From the NCBI GenBank assembly GCA_001701225.1, contig DAAQ01000020.1, positions 1-26,444 on the forward strand: a DNA stretch of 26,444 nucleotides, given 5' to 3'. Each line of letters begins with the position of its first letter. Within the stretch, counting starts at the first letter, position 1. Under the pieces are notes generated by a model. It ran no database searches and was not told the DNA's origin. It saw only the letters and a list, made by a program, of their open reading frames with translations. A program made the position numbers and the translations under genes. Source of the stretch: Bacteroidales bacterium H5. GTDB taxonomy: Bacteria; Bacteroidota; Bacteroidia; Bacteroidales; Muribaculaceae. Shown piece after piece: positions 7,848-15,665 of the stretch.

Positions 7848-8960
7848 ATGAAGACTCATATCCTGACATTCGTGGCCGCTGCCACAGGCATGGCCATAAT
7901 GGTATCGTGCGGTCACAGGCACCATACCACCTCAAATCCCGAGGAAAGCGTCTCGGTAGCCACTCCGCAGGTGCGCACCGTAGTGCTGTACAATGACTAT
8001 CCGGGCTATCTCGAAGCCAAAAGCTCGGTCGAGGTAGTAGCCAAGGTAAACGGCCAGATAACGGCAAAAGATTATACGGGCGGCTCGAAAGTCTCCGCCG
8101 GACAGCTTCTTTTCAGGATTGACCCGTCGGTCTATCAGGACCGTGTGGCACAGGCACAGGCACAGCTCACGACAGCCATCAGCAGCCGTGACTATGCCCT
8201 CGAGCACTATAATGCGGTCAAGAAGGCCCTTGAGAGCGATGCCGTGAGCAAAATGGAGGTCGTGCAGGCGCAGAGCAGCTATGAGCAGGCCGAGGCAGCC
8301 ATCAAGACAGCCACAGCCGCCCTCGAGACCGCACGGCGCAACCTGGGATACTGCTCGGTCACAGCTCCCATCTCGGGCTCTATCACCACAGACAACATCA
8401 ACGTCGGCAACTATGTGACCGGCGAGGCACAGCCCGTCACGCTGGCGACAATATATGACGACTCGTACCTGTACGCCATGTTCGCCATCGAGGACGAGCG
8501 CTATCTCGACCTCCTGAACTCGCGCGAGGCCCATGACTCGCTCGATTTCGAGCATGTGCCCGTGACATTCACCGAGTCAATGCCACACACATACACAGGC
8601 GCCATCTCATATATGGCCCCCAACCTGAAACAGACCACGGGAACGATGAACGTCCAGTGCGAGATAAAGAACACATACGACGAGCTGCGCCCGGGGATGT
8701 ATGCGACCGTACGGCTGCCGTACGAGCGTGTCAGGAACGCCATCCTGGTCAATGACGCCGCGATTGCCTCTGACCAGCTCGGCAAATACATGTATGTGGT
8801 CAATGACTCGGACAAGGTTGTCTATACCCCCGTCAAGGTTGGCGAGCTCATCGACGACACCCTGCGCATCATCACATCCGGCATAGGCGCGAAAGACAGA
8901 TATGTCACAAAAGCCCTGCTCAAGGTCCGCAACGGCATGACCGTGAAGCCGGTGGAATAA
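7848..8960 (+). CDS. RND efflux periplasmic adaptor (AcrA/MexA type), lipoprotein
   Basis: A 370-residue membrane-fusion protein that bridges the inner-membrane RND permease and the outer-membrane channel. The N-terminus is a lipoprotein signal with lipobox MVSC (Cys21), so the protein should be lipid-anchored. Domains: split lipoyl-like barrel (about 58-97 with VEVVAKVNGQI and KVSAGQLLFRIDPSVY, and 168-190 with CSVTAPISGSIT), a helical hairpin (about 98-165, rich in Ala, Gln and Glu), a beta-barrel domain (195-290) and a membrane-proximal domain. The gene lies 18 bases after the outer-membrane factor gene and 39 bases before the permease gene, which makes it the second member of one operon. 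Confidence 0.92.
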   Translation: MKTHILTFVAAATGMAIMVSCGHRHHTTSNPEESVSVATPQVRTVVLYNDYPGYLEAKSSVEVVAKVNGQITAKDYTGGSKVSAGQLLFRIDPSVYQDRVAQAQAQLTTAISSRDYALEHYNAVKKALESDAVSKMEVVQAQSSYEQAEAAIKTATAALETARRNLGYCSVTAPISGSITTDNINVGNYVTGEAQPVTLATIYDDSYLYAMFAIEDERYLDLLNSREAHDSLDFEHVPVTFTESMPHTYTGAISYMAPNLKQTTGTMNVQCEIKNTYDELRPGMYATVRLPYERVRNAILVNDAAIASDQLGKYMYVVNDSDKVVYTPVKVGELIDDTLRIITSGIGAKDRYVTKALLKVRNGMTVKPVE

Positions 8961-8999
8961 TACCCTCAACAGTAACCACCATTATTCCATAGTAAGTCC

Positions 9000-11900
9000 A
9001 TGTTGTCAAAATTCTTCATAGACCGTCCGATATTCGCGACGGTGCTGGCCATACTCATGGTGCTTGTCGGACTCATCACCGTCAAGACACTCCCGGTGGC
9101 CCAATATCCAAACATCACGCCCCCCACAGTCATGGTGTCGGCAACCTATCCCGGAGCCGACGCAGAGACTATCGCAAAGGTCGTCGGCGAGCCCATCGAG
9201 GAGCAGGTCAACGGCGTGGAGGGGATGATGTATATGAGCTCTAACTCGTCGGCCGGAAGCTACAGCCTCACCATAACATTCGAGAACGGCACCAATCTTG
9301 ACGAAGCAGCCGTCAAGGTACAGAACCGTATCTCGCTGGCCGAGGCGACATTGCCCGAGGCCGTAAAGCAACAAGGCCTCTCGGTACGCTCCGAGTCTTC
9401 AAACATAGTCCTCTTCATCGCTCTCGAGAGTGATGACGCCGACCGCTATTCGGCACTTTACCTCACCAACTATGCCAAACTAAACATCATCGACGAGCTT
9501 TCGCGCATCGACGGCGTGGGCGGTGCCGGAGCCTTCGGAGCAGGCGAATACAGCATGCGCATATGGCTCGATCCGGGCAAGATGAGGGTGCGCGGCCTGA
9601 CACCGGCCGACATCATGGGCATGATACAGTCGCAGAACCTTGAGGTCTCGGCGGGCAGTGTCGGCACACCTCCCGTATCGTCTGACGTCGATTTCGAGTT
9701 TACGCTCACAACCCAGGGACAGCTCAAGACTCCCGAGCAGTTCGGCGACATCATACTCCGCTCCACCCCGGACGGAGCCATGCTCAGACTGCGCGACGTG
9801 GCGACAATCGAGCTCGGCAGCAGCACCTACTCGTCCATAGCCCATGTGTCGGGCGAAAACGCAGGCCTCATAGGTGTGCAGCAGCTTCCCGGAGCCAATG
9901 CACTCGATGTCGCCAAACTGGTCAAGGCCAAACTCGACGACCTCTCGCAATATTTTCCCGACGGCGTACATTATCGCGTCATACTCGATACCACCGACTA
10001 TGTCAACGCCTCGATTGACGAGGTGCTGGTGACATTCGTCGAGACGACCCTCATAGTGATGGTGGTGATATTGCTGTTCCTCCAGAGCTGGCGCGCCGTC
10101 ATCATCCCGATGATAGCCATCCCGGTATCGCTCATCGCGACATTCGCGGTGATGAAGCTGCTGGGATTCTCGCTCAACACCCTCACACTGTTCGGACTCG
10201 TGCTTGCCATAGCGATTGTGGTCGACGATGCGATAGTGGTGGTCGAGGACTGTGCCCGACTTGTGCAGGAGGGTAAGCTGACGCCGCGGCAGAGTGCCGA
10301 GCAGGCGATGAAGGAACTGCAGGGCCCTATCATCGGCGAGGTACTGGTGCTGCTCTCAGTGTTCATCCCCACGGCCTTCATCAGCGGCATCACCGGCGAG
10401 CTGTACAAGCAGTTCGCGCTCACCATCGCGACATCAGTGGCCTTCTCTGGCTTCAACGCGCTCACGTTCACTCCGGCCATGTGCGCCCTGTTCCTGCGCA
10501 AGAAGACATCGCAACCCAGATTCTTCATATACCGATGGTTCAACAAGGGTTATCAGGCGACCCTGGGCCGATACAACAAAATGGTGGGCTCCCTGCTGCG
10601 CAAGCCTTTCATGGCAATAGCCATATACGGCGTGCTTTGCCTCGCCGCCTTCTGGGGATTCATCAAATGGCCTTCGAGCTATATTCCCGAAGAGGACCAG
10701 GGCTATTTCATGACCTCCGTCCAGCTTCCTACCGGGGCGTCGCTCGACCGCACTGATGCCATCATGACCAAACTCTCCGGCGAGGTGATGAAAATCCCCG
10801 AGGTCAAGGATGTAATCTGCATCGCGGGGCAGTCCATGATGGGCGGTGGCTCGGGGGGCAATATGGGCTCGCTCTTCGTAGTGCTCAAGCCGTGGAAAGA
10901 ACGCAAGGGGAAAGCCGAGAGCGTCGATGGCGTGATGGCGCGTGTCAGCGAGATCGCAGCCGGGTATCAGGAACCTATCGTATTTTCCATAAATCCCCCC
11001 TCGATTCCAGGACTCGGCATGACTTCCGGCCTCGAGATGCAGCTTCTCGACATCAACAACCTCGGCGCCGACGCGCTTGCCGACGCCATAGCCACGATGC
11101 AGGAGAAAGCACGCGACGATGGCAGGATTGCGCAGATAACGACACAGTTCGAAGGCTCCGTACCGCAATATGCCGTCAAGGTCAACCGCGAGCGGGCCAA
11201 GATGCTCGGCCTCACTCTCGAAGACATCTACGCCACACTGTCCGAGTTTATGGGGGGCAGCTATGTCAACGACTTCGTGGAATTCGGACGCACATATCAG
11301 GTAACAATCTCGGCCGATGCCTCGGCACGTGCCCATGTCGGCCAGATTCCGTCATTGAGCGTTCGGAATGCCGATGGCGAGATGGTGCCGTTCTCATCGT
11401 TTGCCGAGGTCAAGCCCTCTGTGGGACAGTCGACCGTGAGCCGATACAACATGTACACAACAGCGGCCGTAACCGGTACACCGGCCAAGGGTGTGTCAAG
11501 CGCCGACGGCATCAAGGCTATGGAAGAGCTGCTGCATGATGCGGTAGGACAGAATTTCGCATACGCATGGACAGGAGTCGCCTATCAGGAGACCCAGTCG
11601 GGCACAACCATCACCATGGTGCTCCTCTTCGCCGTCATCATCACCCTCCTTGTGCTTGCGGCGCAATACGAGAGCTGGACCGACCCTGTGGCTGTAATCA
11701 TCTCGATGCCTACAGCTATCCTCGGTACCATCATCGGATGTATAATAATGTCGCAGTCCATATCCATCTATACCCAGATAGGCATCATCCTGCTGCTCGG
11801 ACTCTCGGCCAAGAACGCAATCCTCATCGTTGAGTATGCCATTGACTTCCGCAAGAGCGGAAATGACATCAGGCAGGCGGCGCAGGATGCCGGAAGCATC

Positions 11901-12137
11901 CGTTTCCGCCCCATCATGATGACGGCTCTCGCCTTCGTGTTCGGTGTGATGCCGATGCTCTTCGCAACCGGTGCAGGCGCGGCCTCGCGTGTAGCCCTCG
12001 GCACAGCCGTTGTCTTCGGTATGGCCGTCAACGCCATCGTCGGCACACTCTTCGTCCCAGGATTCTGGGAGCTGCTGGAGTCGTTCAAGGAGAAATATCT
12101 GTCAAAGATATTCGCAGGAAGCGACAAGACAGCCTGA
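9000..12137 (+). CDS. RND multidrug efflux permease, HAE1 family (AcrB-like)
   Basis: A 1045-residue inner-membrane proton/drug antiporter, full length for the AcrB family. The N-terminus MLSKFFIDRPIFATVLAILM is a typical first transmembrane helix. TM4 holds the proton-relay pair Asp409-Asp410 in IVVDDAIVVVEDC, and TM10 has the matching Lys938 in LLGLSAKNAILIVEYA. Two large periplasmic porter/docking loops lie at about 30-335 and 560-865, and the second membrane half begins near TMVLLFAVIITLLVLAAQYESW. Three periplasmic and membrane repeats are intact, with no frameshift. Substrates of HAE1 pumps include antibiotics, dyes and bile salts; the actual substrate here is unknown. It is the last gene of the operon and is closed by the terminator at 12166-12206. 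Confidence 0.95.
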   Translation: MLSKFFIDRPIFATVLAILMVLVGLITVKTLPVAQYPNITPPTVMVSATYPGADAETIAKVVGEPIEEQVNGVEGMMYMSSNSSAGSYSLTITFENGTNLDEAAVKVQNRISLAEATLPEAVKQQGLSVRSESSNIVLFIALESDDADRYSALYLTNYAKLNIIDELSRIDGVGGAGAFGAGEYSMRIWLDPGKMRVRGLTPADIMGMIQSQNLEVSAGSVGTPPVSSDVDFEFTLTTQGQLKTPEQFGDIILRSTPDGAMLRLRDVATIELGSSTYSSIAHVSGENAGLIGVQQLPGANALDVAKLVKAKLDDLSQYFPDGVHYRVILDTTDYVNASIDEVLVTFVETTLIVMVVILLFLQSWRAVIIPMIAIPVSLIATFAVMKLLGFSLNTLTLFGLVLAIAIVVDDAIVVVEDCARLVQEGKLTPRQSAEQAMKELQGPIIGEVLVLLSVFIPTAFISGITGELYKQFALTIATSVAFSGFNALTFTPAMCALFLRKKTSQPRFFIYRWFNKGYQATLGRYNKMVGSLLRKPFMAIAIYGVLCLAAFWGFIKWPSSYIPEEDQGYFMTSVQLPTGASLDRTDAIMTKLSGEVMKIPEVKDVICIAGQSMMGGGSGGNMGSLFVVLKPWKERKGKAESVDGVMARVSEIAAGYQEPIVFSINPPSIPGLGMTSGLEMQLLDINNLGADALADAIATMQEKARDDGRIAQITTQFEGSVPQYAVKVNRERAKMLGLTLEDIYATLSEFMGGSYVNDFVEFGRTYQVTISADASARAHVGQIPSLSVRNADGEMVPFSSFAEVKPSVGQSTVSRYNMYTTAAVTGTPAKGVSSADGIKAMEELLHDAVGQNFAYAWTGVAYQETQSGTTITMVLLFAVIITLLVLAAQYESWTDPVAVIISMPTAILGTIIGCIIMSQSISIYTQIGIILLLGLSAKNAILIVEYAIDFRKSGNDIRQAAQDAGSIRFRPIMMTALAFVFGVMPMLFATGAGAASRVALGTAVVFGMAVNAIVGTLFVPGFWELLESFKEKYLSKIFAGSDKTA

Positions 12138-12165
12138 CGCCAAGAGATTCAGCCCTTTCGTCGAG

Positions 12166-12213
12166 ATAAGGGATTGCACATCGCCATACGGTGTGCAATC
12201 CCTTATTTTTTAT
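12166..12213 (+). terminator. Strong terminator of the RND efflux operon
   Basis: A perfect 15-bp stem (12166-12180 with 12192-12206; arms contain GGGATTGCACA and TGTGCAATCCC) with an 11-nt loop is followed by a T-rich tract. It lies 29 bases after the permease stop. Confidence 0.88.
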
Positions 12214-12244
12214 TGCCTGTTCCGACCGATTTACATTAAAAAAA

Positions 12245-12275
12245 GTTGATTTATCAAAATATTTCATTAATTTTG
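12245..12275 (+). promoter_or_regulatory. Promoter of the secreted-protein operon
   Basis: GTTG (12245-12248, three of four matches to the -33 TTTG) is separated by 19 bases from TAATTTTG (12268-12275), an exact TAnnTTTG -7 box. It lies 49 bases before the first start codon of the three-gene operon, directly after the preceding terminator, in AT-rich DNA. Confidence 0.65.
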
Positions 12276-12324
12276 TCACAAAATTCACTATCGCGCTATC
12301 AGTCTAACATCCTAATATCACTCA

Positions 12325-13767
12325 ATGGTAAAAAATCTACTCTTCGGCTGCGCCATCGCAGCACTGGCCTCGTTGGCAGCGCAGGCCCAGAACCAATCGT
12401 ATTTCACAGACAATCTCGGCGAGGTCAACGGTGTCTCTGACAACGGCCGCTATGTGGCCATCGGTGACACTGAGAATAACCATGCCTATCTCTGGGACTC
12501 GAACAATCCCAATGTCTTCACAGACATCTCGGCCGATCCGGCCCTTACGGCAAACCGTCCTTCAGCCCAGCGGGTGGTAGGCTCGCAGGCATACGATGTG
12601 ACAGATGACGGCAGCATGGTCGTCGGCATGCTTCTGTATGCCGACGGACACTCGACAGGCGCCTACTATAAGGATGGTGTCTGGACTCCGCTCCCCCTCC
12701 ATCCCGCGTCGCTCAACACCACAGAGGCCATCGCCGTGACACCCGACGGAAAGACTATCGGGGGATACTCGTTCATCAGCGACGTCACATCCGAAATCGC
12801 AGGGCGTTATTATCCGGTGCAGTGGATACTCAACGACGCCGGTGTCTATGAGCTCCATGCATATACCGACATCGAGCTTCCCGACCATCAGGGCTTCATG
12901 CCTCTGACCCAGAGCCCTGACGGCAAGTCTATCGCCGGAACCCTCTACTGCGCCGTACAGAGCAACATCCCCGCACTCGTCATCGACGGCCAGCTCAAGA
13001 TATTCAACGAGCTCACAGAGAAATCAGAGCCCTGGATATTCAGAGGCAAATATTATTGCGGTACGGACGAGAACGGCAAGCAGATATGGAGCGACGACCC
13101 CAACGACCCCCGCATCGTATTGTTCACCGAGAGCTATATCGACGGCTTCAAGGACTCCGAGACCGCCGTGGAGGGCTCGCTGGCATTCTGCGACAATGAC
13201 GGGAATTTCTACGGCATGAGGACACTCATCACCAATGTCGATGAGAACGGAGGCGGGACACTGCGCAAAGGTGCCACAATCTATAATGTGAACACCGACA
13301 CATGGACCGACAATTTCGATCTCTCGTTCTACACCGCAGGTGTAGGCCAGGACCTCATGTTTGCCAACGACGGCATCGTCATGATCGACGGCAAGCGCCG
13401 CTACATCCAGGAGGAGTACGGCATTGAGTCTCCGCGTCCTATCGCCGGCATCAACAAGGTATCCATGAACGGCAAGGTGCTCGGAGGTCTTGGATACGAG
13501 ATCAACCCCGCTTCCGGCGAGTATCAGTATTTCCCCTTCGTTACCGTGCTCGAAGGTGCGTTCTCAGGCATCAAGACCGTCTATGGCGGCAGTGACCGTC
13601 CGTCGTTCATCGTCTCGCGCGGCACCATCCTGCTCCGCAACGCCGAGAGCATGGATGTCTATGACCTCAACGGACGCCTTGTGGCATCAGGCGCAACCGC
13701 ATCTGTAGCCCCCGGCATCTATGTGGTGAAGTCAGGCGACACATCGGCCAAAGTGCTCGTGAAATGA
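12325..13767 (+). CDS. Secreted HAF-repeat (beta-propeller-like) protein with C-terminal sorting domain
   Basis: A 480-residue exported protein. The signal peptide (about 1-21, ending AAQA) is followed by recurring units in which a phrase such as GVSDNGRYVAIG (36-47), DVTDDGSMVVGM (91-102), AVTPDGKTIGGY (137-148) or QSPDGKSIAGT (196-206) precedes a short strand with a Tyr or Trp. This is the pattern of HAF-type extracellular repeats, which are predicted to form beta-propeller blades. The last ~40 residues (VYDLNGRLV, GIYVVKSG, KVLVK at the end) look like a Por/type IX type A sorting domain. No catalytic motif is seen. Its last four bases overlap the next gene's ATG (ATGA), so the two are translationally coupled. 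Surface delivery through type IX secretion is inferred from the tail. Confidence 0.75.
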   Translation: MVKNLLFGCAIAALASLAAQAQNQSYFTDNLGEVNGVSDNGRYVAIGDTENNHAYLWDSNNPNVFTDISADPALTANRPSAQRVVGSQAYDVTDDGSMVVGMLLYADGHSTGAYYKDGVWTPLPLHPASLNTTEAIAVTPDGKTIGGYSFISDVTSEIAGRYYPVQWILNDAGVYELHAYTDIELPDHQGFMPLTQSPDGKSIAGTLYCAVQSNIPALVIDGQLKIFNELTEKSEPWIFRGKYYCGTDENGKQIWSDDPNDPRIVLFTESYIDGFKDSETAVEGSLAFCDNDGNFYGMRTLITNVDENGGGTLRKGATIYNVNTDTWTDNFDLSFYTAGVGQDLMFANDGIVMIDGKRRYIQEEYGIESPRPIAGINKVSMNGKVLGGLGYEINPASGEYQYFPFVTVLEGAFSGIKTVYGGSDRPSFIVSRGTILLRNAESMDVYDLNGRLVASGATASVAPGIYVVKSGDTSAKVLVK

Positions 13768-15638
13768 GGAGACTGACTTTCGCTGTCACCCTTGCGTCGG
13801 CTCTCGGAATGGTTGCCGCCGAGACTCCCTACGAGGTGAGTTTCAAGGCCGGCATCATTCCGGCCGGTGTGAGTGTGGCCAACAACAATGCGCTGCTGCC
13901 CAATGCTGACGGCTATAAACGTGGCTGGACCGACATCGGGTGGACCGTAGACCGCTACGGAGCTCGCGGATATGTGGCTCTTTCGCCTACCTATACGGTC
14001 ACCGTCGACAGCGACGGCAAGACCGGCCCGGTCTCGCCCAGCGAAAACGTGCTGACACTCCCTCTCCTCACCATAAAGGATGGCGATTTCCTGAAATGGG
14101 ACGCGCTGTCGATGCATCCGGATTTCCCCGAGGCATACCGTGTGGAGATAGAAGCGGACGGGTCAAAGGTCATTCTGTTCAGCACCGACGCGGAGGACGC
14201 CCAATGGGTCACCCGTGTCGCCGACCTCTCGGAATATGCCGGAAAGGAGGTATCCATATCCTTTGTATGTGTCAGCACCAACCGCTATATCCTTGCGCTC
14301 GACGCAATCAGCGTCGGTGCTCCGCAGGGCATTTCCTTTCAGGCCAGGGATGACACACCGGTATATTACGGCCCGGAGACATCGGCCCCTGTCACCATAG
14401 AGGCCTTGAACACAGGAGCCCCCCTCTCAGGAGGTAGCCTCGTGCTTACAGTGGATTATGAGGATGTTCAGACCGTCGCCATAGAATCTGTATGGAATAC
14501 GGGCGAAAACCGCTCCTTCGGTTTCACCGCCCCCCTCGAACTGAACCGCCGAACCGAGTATGATGTCTATTATGTCGCTCCCGACAACACGGACCGCATC
14601 CTCCTGAGCCGCAAGACTCTCTACAGCTCCAATTTCAAGAAAAAGCTGGTTGTAGACAAGGGCACAGGTATGTGGTGTGTCAACTGTCCCGAAGGCATCC
14701 TCTCCATCGAATCTCTCGAACGCCAGTTCGGAGAGAGCCTCATAATGCTCGACACACATATCACATCAGGCTCGGCAAGCAGCGATATATTGGCCAATCC
14801 GTCATATTTCGACGGCCTCGGTTTCAATTCGGTACCGTGGATGAAACTGAACCGCATACGCAACTCGGCATCCTCCAGCCCGCAGCTTTTCTATAATTTC
14901 TATTACAGGCAAGTCATGTTCAACCTCGGCATAACCGGTCTTGAACTGCAGGGCAACGGGTCTGCATCGGTCACAGTCACTGTCGAGGCATCCGAGCAGA
15001 CAGACAATTCCGACGGACGCTATCGCGTGGGGTATGTGCTCACATCCGATTTCCTCAATCCCGACAACAACGCACACTATTTCCAGCGCAACGGCTGCAA
15101 CCAGGTATCTTCGGACAGGTTCTATTACCTGCCCGCGAGGATTCCGGCTCCACTTTGCACGTTCCGCCACGTCACGCTTACATCCGACGATGCCTTCACA
15201 GGAATCGAGGGAAGCCTTCCCACCGACATCACCTCGGGCAGCGGACATACATTCACATGGAGATTTGACCGTCCCGAGGCAGTGACAGACATCAACGACA
15301 TCCGCATCGTCGCATACGTGCTCGACACCCAGACCGGCGAGATTATGGCTGCCGACGCCCTCAAGGTAGCAGATGCCGAGGTTTCAGGCATCTCGGACAC
15401 TGTGGCCGATACAACCGACCGCACCATCACAGTCAGCGCGGACGGTTGCGTCAATCTCACTTTCGATACCCCCACAGACTATACACTCGATGTGTACTCT
15501 GTGAGCGGTACAAGATGCATGACACTGCACGGCACACCCGCATACTCCGCATCGCATCACCTCGGACTGCAGCGTGGAATGTATGTCATCACCCTCACTG
15601 CGGGGGGTCAGACCATGAGCCGCAAAGCGATATTTTAG
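13764..15638 (+). CDS. Secreted multidomain protein: anchor-J-like domain plus Omp28-like thioredoxin domain
   Basis: A 624-residue exported protein. After a signal peptide (1-19) comes a region (about 22-185) resembling a choice-of-anchor-J/cleaved-adhesin jelly roll, including LPLLTIKDGDFLKWDA and the closing ILALDAISVG. A beta-sandwich region (190-285) follows. At 296-365 there is an Omp28-like thioredoxin domain: VVDKGTGMWCVNCPEGILSI with a CxxC pair at Cys305 and Cys308, and a cis-Pro-type VPWMK near 358. A long beta-rich region (370-540) leads to a C-terminal sorting-like tail (VYSVSGTRC, RGMYVITLTAGG). A role in extracellular thiol redox or folding is possible but unproven. It starts by 4-base overlap with the propeller gene and lies 27 bases before the next gene. 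Confidence 0.72.
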   Translation: MRRLTFAVTLASALGMVAAETPYEVSFKAGIIPAGVSVANNNALLPNADGYKRGWTDIGWTVDRYGARGYVALSPTYTVTVDSDGKTGPVSPSENVLTLPLLTIKDGDFLKWDALSMHPDFPEAYRVEIEADGSKVILFSTDAEDAQWVTRVADLSEYAGKEVSISFVCVSTNRYILALDAISVGAPQGISFQARDDTPVYYGPETSAPVTIEALNTGAPLSGGSLVLTVDYEDVQTVAIESVWNTGENRSFGFTAPLELNRRTEYDVYYVAPDNTDRILLSRKTLYSSNFKKKLVVDKGTGMWCVNCPEGILSIESLERQFGESLIMLDTHITSGSASSDILANPSYFDGLGFNSVPWMKLNRIRNSASSSPQLFYNFYYRQVMFNLGITGLELQGNGSASVTVTVEASEQTDNSDGRYRVGYVLTSDFLNPDNNAHYFQRNGCNQVSSDRFYYLPARIPAPLCTFRHVTLTSDDAFTGIEGSLPTDITSGSGHTFTWRFDRPEAVTDINDIRIVAYVLDTQTGEIMAADALKVADAEVSGISDTVADTTDRTITVSADGCVNLTFDTPTDYTLDVYSVSGTRCMTLHGTPAYSASHHLGLQRGMYVITLTAGGQTMSRKAIF

Positions 15639-15665
15639 ACAATCCATCAAACCAAATCAATCAGA

